In this document: in pieces, positions 10,194 through 19,066 of the stretch
Layout: each line of letters begins with the position of its first letter
How positions within the stretch are numbered: position 1 is the first letter of the stretch
Source: Bog-756 sp052326605
GTDB lineage: Bacteria; Actinomycetota; Acidimicrobiia; Acidimicrobiales; RAAP-2
DNA: 64,000 nucleotides
Direction: 5' to 3'
NCBI GenBank assembly: GCA_052326605.1
Contig: JBKQMB010000023.1
Location: forward strand, 62,001-126,000
Notes under the pieces: model-generated
Seen by the model: only the letters and a program-made list of their open reading frames with translations
What the model was told of the DNA's origin: nothing
Databases searched by the model: none
Position numbers and translations under genes: made by a program

Positions 10194-10253
10194 GACGGCG
10201 CCGGTGCGGCGCCGTTGGGATCAGACGGCGCCGGTGCGGCGCCGTTGGGATCA
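10194..10253. repeat. Perfect 30-bp tandem duplication between convergent genes
   Basis: Two identical 30-bp units, 10194-10223 and 10224-10253, start directly after the DUF1707 stop and end in the ctaF stop codon. Each unit contains GGCGCC-GGTGC-GGCGCC, which can fold into a short hairpin on both strands. The pair probably works as a duplicated bidirectional terminator. A third, partial match (GACTGCGCC) follows inside ctaF. Confidence 0.8.
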
Positions 10254-10643
10254 GACTGCGCCGCCCCGGCGGCTCTCGACGGTCACACCGATGGCGGCCG
10301 AGAGGATCAGGGCCGCGGCGATCGGGGCCATCCAGAGACCGAAGACGAAGGTGAGCGTGGCGAAGAAGGCGCCCGCACCCAAGATGAACGGCCAGATGCT
10401 CGAACCGGGGAACGAGTCGACGGTCCCCGCCCCCTCGGCGACGGAGGCGTCCGGGTCGTCGTCGGGCTGTGGTTTCATGTGGCGCGCCCACCACAGGTAG
10501 TAGGAGCCGGGGAGGATGCCGAGCAGCGCCGAGCCCATCAGCATCAGGAAGCCGCCGTCCTCGTAGCTGAAGATCCAGTACACGACGCCGATGATGGCGA
10601 AGAAGATGCCGAGGCCGACGAGGAACAGGCCGTCCACCCTCAT
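10251..10643 (-). CDS. ctaF: Cytochrome c oxidase subunit IV, actinobacterial type
   Basis: Small membrane subunit of the aa3 oxidase, 130 residues with four hydrophobic segments: residues about 5-25, 32-50, 85-105 and 107-122. The central WWARHMKPQPDDDPD and the glycine-rich GSALLGILPGSYYLWW are typical of actinobacterial CtaF. The ATG at 10643 overlaps the ctaD stop (ATGA), so it is the third gene of ctaC-ctaD-ctaF. It ends inside the second copy of a 30-bp repeat. Confidence 0.93.
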   Translation of the reverse strand: MRVDGLFLVGLGIFFAIIGVVYWIFSYEDGGFLMLMGSALLGILPGSYYLWWARHMKPQPDDDPDASVAEGAGTVDSFPGSSIWPFILGAGAFFATLTFVFGLWMAPIAAALILSAAIGVTVESRRGGAV

Positions 10644-12403
10644 GAGTCCGCTCCTGCGTGGACCGTTTCCTTGTCGGGCACCGGTTCCGCTCCCGGACCG
10701 TGCGCCTTGCGGTGTTCAGGATGGTTGTAGTCCCAGACCGGCCGCTCCGAACGGATGGGTGGCAGGTGGGTGAAGTTGTGGTGGGGTGGTGGTGACGAGG
10801 TGAACCACTCGAGCGCGCCACCGTCCCATGGGTTGTCGCCTGCTGCCACCGGCGAGCGCCAGGACATCCAGAGGTTGGCGAAGAAGAACAGGAACGAGGC
10901 CCCGAGGATGAACGCACCGACGGTGGAGACCACGTTCAGCGTGGTCCATCCGTTGGAGGGCAGGTAGTCGGCGATCCGCCGGGGCATGCCGTCGAGACCG
11001 AGCAGATACTGCGGGATGAAGGTGATCCAGAACCCGATGAACATCGTCCAGAAGTGGAGCTTGCCCAGGCGTTCGTTCAGCATCCGCCCGAACATCTTCG
11101 GGTACCAGAAGTAGAACCCGGCGAAGCCCGCGAAGACGGTGGTGCCGATCAGCACCTGGTGGAAGTGGGCCACCACGAAGTAGGTGTTGTGGGTCATGAA
11201 GTCCACCGGGGGCGAGGCGAGCAACACCCCGGTCACTCCGCCCATGAGGAAGGCGAAGAGGAACCCGATGGAGAACAGCATGGGGGTCTGGAAGCTCAAT
11301 TGGCCACCCCACATGGTGCCGATCCAGTTGAAGAACTTGATCCCGGTGGGCACGGCGATCAGGTAGGAGAGCAGCGAGAAGAACGGCAGCAGCACCACGC
11401 CGGTGGTGAACATGTGGTGGGCCCACACCCCGGTGGACAGTGCGGCGATGGACATGGTGGCGAAGACCATGCCCTTGTAGCCGAACAGGGGCTTACGAGA
11501 GAACACCGGGAGGATGTCGGTGACCATCCCGAAGTAGGGCAAGGCGAGGATGTACACCTCCGGGTGGCCGAAGAACCAGAACAGGTTCTGCCAGAGCACC
11601 GGCACACCGCCACCCTGCACGCTGAAGATGTGGGTCCCGAAGTGGCGGTCGCAGAAGAGCATCACCACCGCACCGAAGAGGACGGGGAAGGCGATGAGGA
11701 TGAGGATGGCGGTCACCAGCATGTTCCACGAGAAGATGGGCACCCGGAACATGGTCATCCCCGGTGCCCGCAGGTAGAAGATGGTGGCGGCCAGGTTCAC
11801 CCCGGTGAAGATGGCGGAGAAGCCGGTCAGGCCCAACGACAGCAGCCACAGGTCGGCTCCGGCACCGGGGGAGTTGGTGGCGTTGGACAGTGGGGCATAG
11901 GCCGTCCAGCCGTAGCTGGCGGCACCGCCGGCCACCACGAAGCTGGAGACCATCATGGTCGACCCGCCCAGGTACAACCAGTAGGAGAGGGCGTTCAGGC
12001 GGGGGAAGGCCATGTCGGGGGCGCCCACCTGCAACGGCACGATGTAGTTGGCCAGGCCACCGAAGGCGAAGGGTCCGGCGAAGAGGTACAGCATGAGGCT
12101 GCCGTGCATGGTGAACAGCTCGTTGTAGGTCTGGAACCCGACCAGCGAGGACGTGGGGTCGGCCAGCTGCGCCCGGATGACCAGTGCCATGACACCGGCG
12201 ATGAAGAAGACCACCAACGACGTGATCATGTAGCTCTTGCCGATGACCTTGTGATCGGTGCTGGTGAGCCAGTTGACGATGCCGCTCGGCCCTGCATGGT
12301 GGCCGTGGTCGCCGTCAGCGTGGTGCTCGACGGGCCCGTGTCCGCCGGGGCCTGCGGGTTCCTCCGGTCCGATCAGGTCGGGACGTTCGATGGTCGTCGT
12401 CAT
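10640..12403 (-). CDS. ctaD: Cytochrome c oxidase subunit I
   Basis: Catalytic haem-copper subunit of the aa3-type terminal oxidase, 587 residues and about 12 transmembrane helices. Diagnostic motifs are HGSLMLYLFAGPFAFGGLAN (low-spin haem ligand), WFFGHPEVYILALP (CuB ligand and cross-linked Tyr), AHHMFTTG, and NTYFVVAHFHQVL (haem a and a3 ligands). The N-terminus has a His-rich segment (EHHADGDHGHHAG), more than usual and perhaps metal-binding. ATG 12403 overlaps the ctaC stop. It receives electrons from the bc complex encoded at the left end of the window. Confidence 0.97.
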   Translation of the reverse strand: MTTTIERPDLIGPEEPAGPGGHGPVEHHADGDHGHHAGPSGIVNWLTSTDHKVIGKSYMITSLVVFFIAGVMALVIRAQLADPTSSLVGFQTYNELFTMHGSLMLYLFAGPFAFGGLANYIVPLQVGAPDMAFPRLNALSYWLYLGGSTMMVSSFVVAGGAASYGWTAYAPLSNATNSPGAGADLWLLSLGLTGFSAIFTGVNLAATIFYLRAPGMTMFRVPIFSWNMLVTAILILIAFPVLFGAVVMLFCDRHFGTHIFSVQGGGVPVLWQNLFWFFGHPEVYILALPYFGMVTDILPVFSRKPLFGYKGMVFATMSIAALSTGVWAHHMFTTGVVLLPFFSLLSYLIAVPTGIKFFNWIGTMWGGQLSFQTPMLFSIGFLFAFLMGGVTGVLLASPPVDFMTHNTYFVVAHFHQVLIGTTVFAGFAGFYFWYPKMFGRMLNERLGKLHFWTMFIGFWITFIPQYLLGLDGMPRRIADYLPSNGWTTLNVVSTVGAFILGASFLFFFANLWMSWRSPVAAGDNPWDGGALEWFTSSPPPHHNFTHLPPIRSERPVWDYNHPEHRKAHGPGAEPVPDKETVHAGADS

Positions 12404-13377
12404 GAGGAACCCTTTGTCGTCGACAGCGGTGGACTGGGAATGGACGGGGTGAGGTGGGTCTCGAGCGGCGGGACGTTGTTGGCCGGTATGCCCCCGAGTT
12501 GCAGGGTGTGGCCTGCCTGGACCTCGCTGCCGGCCCAGGCGGCGAAGGCCGACGGGCTCACCGCCCGCACGCTGAACAGCATCTCGGTGTGGTACAGCCC
12601 GCAGATCTCGGTGCACTGTCCGTCGTAGGTGCCGGCATGGAGCACGTCGAGGTCGAAGAAGTTGGTCACACCGGGCAGGGCCTGGCGCTGGAAGTTGAAC
12701 GCAGGCACGTAGAAGCCGTGGATGACGTCGTTGGACACCAGTCTGACCTGCACCGTCTCGCCGACGGGCACGACCATCTGGGGACCGTGGTTGTCAGGCC
12801 CGTTGGTTGTCTCACCGGCGATGCCGACGTTGAGGTCGGGGTAGTTGAACCGCCATCCCCACTGGAAGGCGGTGACCGTGACGTGGACCACCGGGGTGCC
12901 GGTCGCGGTCACCGTGGCGTCGACCGGCATGACGGCGTCGACATTGTTCTCGGTGAGGACCGTGAAGATGAACAGGAACGCCACGATGACGATCGGAACC
13001 AGCGTGTAGGCGATCTCGATGGGGATGTTCTCGTGGAACTGCCGGGGCATCTCCTCGGACCGCCGCCGGTAGCGGAGCAGCGTCCAGAGGATCAGCAGCG
13101 CCACCAGGCCGCCGATGATGACGCCGGTGGTCATCATCCCCGAGTACAGCTTGAAGGTGTCCTGGCCCTGGGACGTCGCTCCACGGTGTGCCCCGTAGCT
13201 CGGATAGGCGTTGCAACCGGCCAGCGCCAGGGGCGCGGCCAGCGCCACACCGGTGGCCCAGCGGGACCACCTCCTGCGGGGCGCCGGGGGGGACGGCCGT
13301 GCGGCTCCGGGGGCGTCGGGAGCCACCGGGTCGGCGCTCGCCACAGGGTAGGGAGAAACGTGCGTGAAGGCGTTCAC
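12400..13377 (-). CDS. ctaC: Cytochrome c oxidase subunit II
   Basis: Subunit II with the CuA centre, about 325 residues. An N-terminal signal with the lipobox-like LALAGC (about residues 50-55) is followed by two transmembrane helices and the periplasmic cupredoxin domain. CuA ligands are visible in DVIHGFY and CTEICGLYHTEM. The likely start is the GTG at 13377; no strong ribosome site marks it, so the N-terminus is uncertain. First gene of ctaC-ctaD-ctaF. The 13378-13517 gap upstream should hold the promoter. Confidence 0.95.
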   Translation of the reverse strand: MNAFTHVSPYPVASADPVAPDAPGAARPSPPAPRRRWSRWATGVALAAPLALAGCNAYPSYGAHRGATSQGQDTFKLYSGMMTTGVIIGGLVALLILWTLLRYRRRSEEMPRQFHENIPIEIAYTLVPIVIVAFLFIFTVLTENNVDAVMPVDATVTATGTPVVHVTVTAFQWGWRFNYPDLNVGIAGETTNGPDNHGPQMVVPVGETVQVRLVSNDVIHGFYVPAFNFQRQALPGVTNFFDLDVLHAGTYDGQCTEICGLYHTEMLFSVRAVSPSAFAAWAGSEVQAGHTLQLGGIPANNVPPLETHLTPSIPSPPLSTTKGSS

Positions 13378-13517
13378 GGCGATGACACTAGTGGGACCGG
13401 CACCACCAGTGGAAGTTGAGATCGACGTCGAGTTGGTGCCGGAAAAACCCCAGTTCAGGAAGGTGGCGATGGTGACCGCCGGACCGGCCCCGGTCCCGGG
13501 GCCGCACAGATGCGTCC

Positions 13518-14843
13518 TCAGGTCTCGCGTGCCGCCCACGAGAACACACCACGGGCCATGGTCGACGAGGCGGCCTCCGCCCGGACGGTGAAGACGGCGC
13601 GCCGGGCATCTCTGACCCCGGGGTCGTCCGGGTCGGCCAGCCAGGCCAGCTCGACCAGGTGAGCGGCGAGGCGCATCGACCCGTCGTCGGGCACGGCGGG
13701 AGTCGCGGCGGCCGGGTCGGCGCCCGCCGTGGATGACGGCCGGCCGATGAGGGCCAGGGCCCGGTCCGCCAGTGTCGCCGCACCCCCGGCCAGCTCGGCC
13801 AACTCGAGCGCGACCGCCCGTTCCGACGCCGGCTTGAGGGTGGCCGGGTTGCCGTCCCACCAGCCTCCGTACCGGCGCCAGACCGACCGCACCACGAACT
13901 CGGGCTCGTCGTAGACGGGGCGCAGGTAGGGGCGCTCCATCAGCCGGGCCGGCGGTTCCACGGAGTGGATGGCCTCATCGAGGCGGGCGCCGGCGTTCAT
14001 CAGGGCGAGCGTCTGGTCCACCAGGGACTCGAGGAGCTCCGCGGTGTCGCCGAGGGCCTGGCGGACACGGTCCTCGCCGATCACCGGGTACCCGTGCCCC
14101 GGCAGCAGCACCTCGGGACCGCCTCCCGGCGAGTCGTAGAGGGCGAGCATCCGTCGCAGTGCGTCGGCCCACTCGAGCGGGTAGCGCTGCACCTTCTGCG
14201 GGTTGCCGGCGTTGGGGGAGGCCCAGATGAACAGGTCGCCGCAGCACAGCACCCGTGAGTCCGGAAACCAGGTCCACGTGTGGTCGTCGGTCTCGCCGCG
14301 GGCGTGGTGGAGCTCGGCGCGCCTCCCCCCGACGTCGAGGTCGAGGCGGTCCCGGTAGGTGCGGTCGGGGTAGCGGTACTCGGTGGGCCACACCAGCGAG
14401 TCGATGCCGAACTGCCGACGGTTGACGACGCCGTTGTACCCGGCGGTGCGGACGTACCGGTCGAATCGGGCCACCACCGCCTCGTGGGCGACCACCTGCG
14501 GCCGGGACCAGCCGCGCTCAGCGGACTCCGCTTCCCACACCGGCATGCCGAAGACGTGATCGATGTGCCCGTGGGAGTAGATGGCGGTGTGCAACCGGGT
14601 CGGGGACCATGCCCGGAGCGTCGTGTGGATCTGGCCGGCGGTCAGGGCGCTGCCGGTGTCGACGAGGAGCAGGCCGTCCTCGGTGCCGACTGCCGACACG
14701 TTGCCGAACGAGGGAACGAAGGCGAAGCCGTCGGCCACCTCGGCCATGCCGGTCCCCGGCTGCAGCGGGTGGAGCTGGGAGGTCGACACCTCGCCTCTCC
14801 AGAGGCTGTCCGCCAGGGCCAGCACGTCCTGTGGCTGAGGCAC
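13518..14843 (-). CDS. Metallo-beta-lactamase-fold hydrolase, alkylsulfatase-like
   Basis: Protein of 441 residues with the metallo-beta-lactamase fold. The metal motif is H91-G-H93-I-D95-H96, with further ligand regions HARGETDDHTW, CCGDLF and LPGHGYPV. The extra C-terminal helical region (about 290-440) resembles the dimerisation part of SdsA1/BDS1-type alkylsulfatases, so cleavage of alkyl sulfate esters is a reasonable but unproved guess. GTG 14843 is chosen because AAGGGAG lies 6 bases before it. No signal peptide is evident. Confidence 0.82.
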   Translation of the reverse strand: MPQPQDVLALADSLWRGEVSTSQLHPLQPGTGMAEVADGFAFVPSFGNVSAVGTEDGLLLVDTGSALTAGQIHTTLRAWSPTRLHTAIYSHGHIDHVFGMPVWEAESAERGWSRPQVVAHEAVVARFDRYVRTAGYNGVVNRRQFGIDSLVWPTEYRYPDRTYRDRLDLDVGGRRAELHHARGETDDHTWTWFPDSRVLCCGDLFIWASPNAGNPQKVQRYPLEWADALRRMLALYDSPGGGPEVLLPGHGYPVIGEDRVRQALGDTAELLESLVDQTLALMNAGARLDEAIHSVEPPARLMERPYLRPVYDEPEFVVRSVWRRYGGWWDGNPATLKPASERAVALELAELAGGAATLADRALALIGRPSSTAGADPAAATPAVPDDGSMRLAAHLVELAWLADPDDPGVRDARRAVFTVRAEAASSTMARGVFSWAARET

Positions 14844-14963
14844 CGCACGCTCCCTTGTTCGGCCTGGGCGCACTGTACCCCTGGTGCGTGGCCGGTTCGC
14901 CTGCGTCCCCGCCCCCGGTGACCACGCCCACCGGAGACTGGTCGACCCGGCCCGTGCGTCCGG

Positions 14964-15710
14964 TCAGTCGGTCGGGTCCCCGGGCTCCGACGAGGAGGTC
15001 ATCCGCCCCGCCATCCGCCCGGCGCCCCTGATGGTGCGCTTGACGGTCTCCTCGGGCCGGTGCCGGTCCGCCGCCCGCCTGCCTCGTGCCGCGGCTGTCC
15101 CGGTGGTGCGGCCGACCCACCGTGCCGCGGCGCCCGACGATGCCGCGGTGCGGGACGGCCCGGGGCCCGGAGGGGTGCCAGAGGGGTCCGGCGCCGGGTG
15201 CTCCGCGGCCGCAGGGTGCTCCGCCACGGCGCGCCCACCCCGGGAGACCGGGGGTGCCGGCGTGGACGTGACGTCGACCACCGCCCCGGCCCCTCTCCCC
15301 CCACCGGCGGCCACCGGACCGGGGGTGACGACGCGGGTCAGGGTGGCCAGGCGGAGGAGGCCGACGGCGCCGAACACGACGACGGTGATCCCTTCGATGC
15401 CGGGCCGGAGGGCGGGCACGATCGGGGCGACGGCGATGGCCACGGCCGCCGCCATCACCAGGTACACGTGGAGGCGCTGCCCGCAGACCCTGAAGATTCC
15501 GAGCGGCCCGCGCGCCGTGACCGCCAGCCCGCCCAGCGCCGCGGCGGCGACCAGTAACAAGGTGCCCCGGCCGACGTGCACGGAGATGTCGACCAAGACC
15601 ACCGCCACCGCCACCTCGGAGGTCTGCAGGACCCAGAACGGGAGCCAGCGACGCCCGGAGGCGACGGAGGACCGGGGCTGCGGCCGGCCCGGTCCGGTGG
15701 CCGCGGTCAT
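14964..15710 (-). CDS. Hypothetical four-helix membrane protein with disordered tail
   Basis: I do not recognise this 248-residue protein. The first 120 residues contain about four hydrophobic helices (WVLQTSEVAVAVVLVDISVH; LLLVAAAALGGLAV; VYLVMAAAVAIAVAPIVPAL; GITVVVFGAVGLLRLA). The rest is low-complexity, rich in Ala, Pro, Gly and Arg, with repeated AAEHPA-like elements. It lies just upstream of tatA on the same strand (20 bases apart in the antisense order, tatA first), so the two may be cotranscribed. Function unknown. Confidence 0.65.
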   Translation of the reverse strand: MTAATGPGRPQPRSSVASGRRWLPFWVLQTSEVAVAVVLVDISVHVGRGTLLLVAAAALGGLAVTARGPLGIFRVCGQRLHVYLVMAAAVAIAVAPIVPALRPGIEGITVVVFGAVGLLRLATLTRVVTPGPVAAGGGRGAGAVVDVTSTPAPPVSRGGRAVAEHPAAAEHPAPDPSGTPPGPGPSRTAASSGAAARWVGRTTGTAAARGRRAADRHRPEETVKRTIRGAGRMAGRMTSSSEPGDPTD

Positions 15711-15729
15711 CGGAACGGTGCCCCGGAGG

Positions 15730-16017
15730 TCAGGACGAAGTGCCCGTCGTCCCGTCCACGTTCGACTGGACGGGCGGCTGGGCCGGCTGGGCCGGCGGGT
15801 TCACCGCGGCCGGGGGTGCGGCCTCGGCCAGCGACTTGGTGCCTGCATCGTCGTCGGAGGCGCCCTCGTCGAGACCCTTCTTGAACTCCTTCTGGGCCGA
15901 GCCGAGCGAGCGGGCCAGCTTGGGGATCTGGGTGGATCCGAAGAGCACTACCGCAATGACGACCAGGACGATGATGCCCTGTTCTCCGAAGAGGTCTGCC
16001 GGCGGGCTGAAGTGCAT
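15730..16017 (-). CDS. tatA: Twin-arginine translocase subunit TatA
   Basis: Pore-forming subunit of the Tat exporter, 95 residues. It has a short N-terminal helix (GEQGIIVLVVIAVVLFG), then the hinge and amphipathic helix STQIPKLARSLGSAQKEFKK typical of TatA, then an acidic and Pro/Ala-rich tail. The ATG at 16017 has AAGGGAG upstream. Tat substrates visible in this window include QcrA, whose last helix follows a twin-arginine-like motif. tatC is not in the window. Confidence 0.92.
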   Translation of the reverse strand: MHFSPPADLFGEQGIIVLVVIAVVLFGSTQIPKLARSLGSAQKEFKKGLDEGASDDDAGTKSLAEAAPPAAVNPPAQPAQPPVQSNVDGTTGTSS

Positions 16018-16124
16018 GGTCGTATCTCCCTTGTCGACTGCTGACACCAGGTTAGACCTGTGCGCCGCCACTCGCGGCCCGGCCCCTGGTCGGCCACGGA
16101 CCGGGGCCTGGCCGGTCGCCGGGC

Positions 16125-16565
16125 CTAACCGGCCAGGAACACCCCGAGGCAGAGGGCGGCCACCGAGGCCACGCCCCCGATGGACCCCCAGACGGCCAGC
16201 CCGACCTTGGAGGTCGAGCGCTGATGGAGAAAGACCGCCACACCGGCGATGGCCACCACCACGATCTTGACGATGAGGACGGCCTTCCAGGCCGACGAGG
16301 CGTCCTTGACCGTCAGGGCGGCGATGTTCCAGAAGCCGGTGACCACCAGCAGGGCGTAGGCCGGCCACAGCAGGCGGCCGAAGGCCCGGGCCACCATCTT
16401 CGGCGCATCCTCGCCCAGGCCGCGGATGGTCGGGAGCAGCCCGGCCACGGTGAACTGCCCGCCCACCCAGACGGCGGCGGCCGTCACGTGGAGGATCAGC
16501 CGGATGCCACCGATGCTGTCGGACAGCTGGGGTACGTCGCTGCCCAGGAGCGTGAGTGCGTGCAC
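16125..16565 (-). CDS. CopD-like integral membrane protein
   Basis: Membrane protein of 146 residues with four helices. The segment RLILHVTAAAVWVGGQF with its His is characteristic of CopD/DUF2269-type proteins, and the later segments (WPAYALLVVTGFWNIAAL, AVLIVKIVVVAIAGVAVFLH) fit the same fold. The role may be in copper handling, which would suit a bacterium with a copper-haem oxidase, but this is an inference from the family. Start GTG 16565; it lies 12 bases after an enoyl-CoA hydratase gene on the same strand. Confidence 0.7.
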   Translation of the reverse strand: MHALTLLGSDVPQLSDSIGGIRLILHVTAAAVWVGGQFTVAGLLPTIRGLGEDAPKMVARAFGRLLWPAYALLVVTGFWNIAALTVKDASSAWKAVLIVKIVVVAIAGVAVFLHQRSTSKVGLAVWGSIGGVASVAALCLGVFLAG

Positions 16566-16577
16566 GGTGTCGACTGC

Positions 16578-17348
16578 CTACGTCCCGGACCAGTTGGGCT
16601 TGCGCTTCTCCGCGAAGGCGACGGGTCCCTCCATGGCGTCGGCCGAGCCGAACACCTCGGGCATCGCCGCGTTGCTGATGGCCCAGCCCTCGGCGTCGGG
16701 GAGCTCGCCGGCCTGCTTCATGACCCGCTTGGAGGCGCGCACGGCCAGCGGGGCGTTCTCGGCGATGGTGCCGGCCAGCGCCAGCGCCTCTTCCATCAGC
16801 CTGTCCGCCGGCACCACCCGGTTGATCAGCCCGAGGGCGAGGGCCCGGTGGGCGTCGATCGGGTCGCCGGTCAGGGCCAGCTCGAGGGCGATGGCCGCCG
16901 GGATGCGCTTGGGCAGCCGGATCAGCCCGCCGCCGGCGGCCATGAGCCCGCGCTTGACCTCGGGGATACCGAACCTGGCCTTCTCGACGGCGACCACCAG
17001 ATCGCACGAGAGCATGATCTCGCAGCCGCCGGCCAGGGCCGACCCGTTGACGGCGGCGATCAGCGGCTTGGCGAACTCGCGTTGGGCGATGCCGGCGAAG
17101 CCACCTCGGGACCCCATGATGTCGGCTGCCTCGCCGGCGGCGAAGGCCTTCAAGTCCATTCCGGCGCTGAAAGCCTTGTCCCCGGCTCCGGTGATGATCA
17201 CCACCCAGCAGTCGTCGTCGGCCTCGAGCTCGTCGAAGGCGGCCGAGAGCCCCCGGGAGACGGCGCCGTTGATGGCGTTCCGCGCCTCGGGCCGGTTGAT
17301 GGTGAGGATCTCGATGTGACCCTGGCGTTCACGAAGCAGTTCGGACAT
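16578..17348 (-). CDS. Enoyl-CoA hydratase/isomerase family protein
   Basis: Crotonase-fold enzyme of 256 residues. The oxyanion-hole segments are GDKAFSAGMDLKAF and NGSALAGGCEIMLSCDLVVA; IPEVKRGLMAAGGGLIRLPK carries the Glu expected at one catalytic position, while the first catalytic Glu position reads Glu in GGCEIM, so hydratase activity is plausible. ATG 17348 follows a short GGAG site. It is 19 bases downstream of a thiolase-like gene, so a shared role in acyl-CoA breakdown is likely. The exact substrate is not readable. Confidence 0.88.
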   Translation of the reverse strand: MSELLRERQGHIEILTINRPEARNAINGAVSRGLSAAFDELEADDDCWVVIITGAGDKAFSAGMDLKAFAAGEAADIMGSRGGFAGIAQREFAKPLIAAVNGSALAGGCEIMLSCDLVVAVEKARFGIPEVKRGLMAAGGGLIRLPKRIPAAIALELALTGDPIDAHRALALGLINRVVPADRLMEEALALAGTIAENAPLAVRASKRVMKQAGELPDAEGWAISNAAMPEVFGSADAMEGPVAFAEKRKPNWSGT

Positions 17349-17367
17349 GGCGGTCTCCAGTGTGGTG

Positions 17368-18927
17368 TCAGCTGATGGGCAGACGGTAGCGCGGCTTGCC
17401 GGGCAGGATGACCACCGGACCGCCGACGAGTCCGGGCACGTCGAGTTCGCCCATGGCTTGGGTGACCCCGTCGTCGGACGGCGCGACGGCCATGCGGCGT
17501 CCATCGGGAAGGCGGGCGAAGAGTGGCGCACCGATCGGCGAGCCGTCCCCGTCGCGGACCACGGTGGCGGCGACGACGGTGGCCTCTGTGGGTGCGTCGA
17601 CCCCGAGGGCCACCTCCACCGCCGAGGCGTCGATCTGCGACTGGGCGGCACTGGTGTCGCCGCGGTGGAACCCGCCCGGCGGCGGGCAGGACCCGTAGAG
17701 GCCGAGGGCGTTCTTGGTGACGAACCACCCGACCCCGGTGACCAGGCCCAACCGGGGGCTCGATCCCGGACGGCTGCCTGCCGGTCCGCTCGACCCACGG
17801 AGCAGATCGCACAGTGTGGCGATGGCGTGGGTGGTGTAGTTGTTGCCCGGGCCTCCGAAGTAGGGGAGCCCGCCGGTGACGGTCAGTCCGCGGGAGCCGT
17901 CCCCGGCGATGCCCAGCGCCTCCGTGGCCAGCTCGATGGCCGAGGGGAAGCACGAGTAGATGTCGAGGATCTCGACGTCGTCGATGCCGAGGGCCGTCGC
18001 ACCCCCGCCGGCCACCGATGCGGCCTCGAAGAGTGCCCGGCCGGCGGCCTGCACGGCCGGCGAGCGACCGGGGTCGGGTCGGGCCACGGGGAACCGCACG
18101 TCAGCCACCTCGGCCCCGGACCAGACGAACACGGCCCGGTCGGCCACCCCGGCCCTGGATGCCGCGGCGAGCGAGCACACGACCAGGGCGGCACCCTGGT
18201 CGGATCCGAGGAAGGCGGTCATCCGCTTGGTGTAGGGCTCGCAGACGATGCGGTTGTCGGGTGCCGGCGTGGCGATCGCCTCGGCGCTGCGGGGCTCGGG
18301 GAACCATGCGTAGGGATGCCGGGCGGCCACCTCGGTGAAGGGGGCGAGGAGGCGCCCCATCGCCCGCCGGTGCCCGGGGGCATCGTGGCCCGCACGGGCG
18401 GCCAGCACGCTCTCGAACATGGGGTAGATGTGCACGGGGGCCAGTAGGCCGATGGCCGATTCGCCCGGCCCGGTCGGGGGCAGGTCGTCGCCCACCACCG
18501 GGTCCGGCGCCAGCTCGGTCTCCCCGAGCTCGCGGGGAAGGCCGGCTGTCCGGCGGGCCCGCGAGGAGCGGATGGCCTCGGCCCCGGCGATCACCGTGAT
18601 CGACAGGGCGCCCGTCGCGATGTCGGTGGCGGCTCGGTTGACCAGCCACTGCGGCGTGTTCCCGCCGACGGTGCTCACCTCGAGGGATGCGGTCGTGACA
18701 CCCAGGCGGCGGGCGAGCTCGGTTGCGAGGGCCGGTCCGGTGCGGCCCACGACGTCGACCACCGACAGCCGGTCGACCCGGTGGCGGAGGAGGGGTGCCT
18801 GGGCAAGGGCTGCGTCGGCGGCCCGCTCCATCAGGTCGATGGGGGTGACCAGCTCGGTGCGTTCGATCGCCTGCCCCGAGGCGACGACCACGGGGATGCG
18901 CTCGGGGTCGGTGGCGGCGGTGGTCAC
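17368..18927 (-). CDS. Thiolase-like protein lacking the usual cysteines
   Basis: Thiolase-superfamily protein of 519 residues, annotated in many actinobacteria as acetyl-CoA acetyltransferase or SCP-x-like. The N-terminal half has STVGGNTPQWLVNRAATDIA where active thiolases have the nucleophilic Cys. The His region is present (PGNNYTTHAIATL). The C-terminal Cys-x-Gly motif is replaced by GVGWFVTKNALG. A C-terminal extension of about 100 residues forms an OB-like or DUF35-like domain. It may bind acyl-CoA or act with a partner. GTG 18927 is the likely start, without a clear ribosome site. Confidence 0.82.
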   Translation of the reverse strand: MTTAATDPERIPVVVASGQAIERTELVTPIDLMERAADAALAQAPLLRHRVDRLSVVDVVGRTGPALATELARRLGVTTASLEVSTVGGNTPQWLVNRAATDIATGALSITVIAGAEAIRSSRARRTAGLPRELGETELAPDPVVGDDLPPTGPGESAIGLLAPVHIYPMFESVLAARAGHDAPGHRRAMGRLLAPFTEVAARHPYAWFPEPRSAEAIATPAPDNRIVCEPYTKRMTAFLGSDQGAALVVCSLAAASRAGVADRAVFVWSGAEVADVRFPVARPDPGRSPAVQAAGRALFEAASVAGGGATALGIDDVEILDIYSCFPSAIELATEALGIAGDGSRGLTVTGGLPYFGGPGNNYTTHAIATLCDLLRGSSGPAGSRPGSSPRLGLVTGVGWFVTKNALGLYGSCPPPGGFHRGDTSAAQSQIDASAVEVALGVDAPTEATVVAATVVRDGDGSPIGAPLFARLPDGRRMAVAPSDDGVTQAMGELDVPGLVGGPVVILPGKPRYRLPIS

Positions 18928-19066
18928 GGGAGGGCGGTGGTCACGGGAGGGAAGTGGACAGGGGTGTGCCCGGGGGCGCAAGCTACCATCGCCGTCCGGC
19001 AGGCATCCACGGGCCCGCGAGCCGGCATCCGGCCGGCGGCGAGCACGACGAGTGGGAAAGGCAGGG

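Noticed and set aside
17349..17367. GTGTCAG half-site before the enoyl-CoA hydratase gene as a sixth operator
   Set aside because: Only one arm matches the consensus; half-sites of five bases are common by chance.
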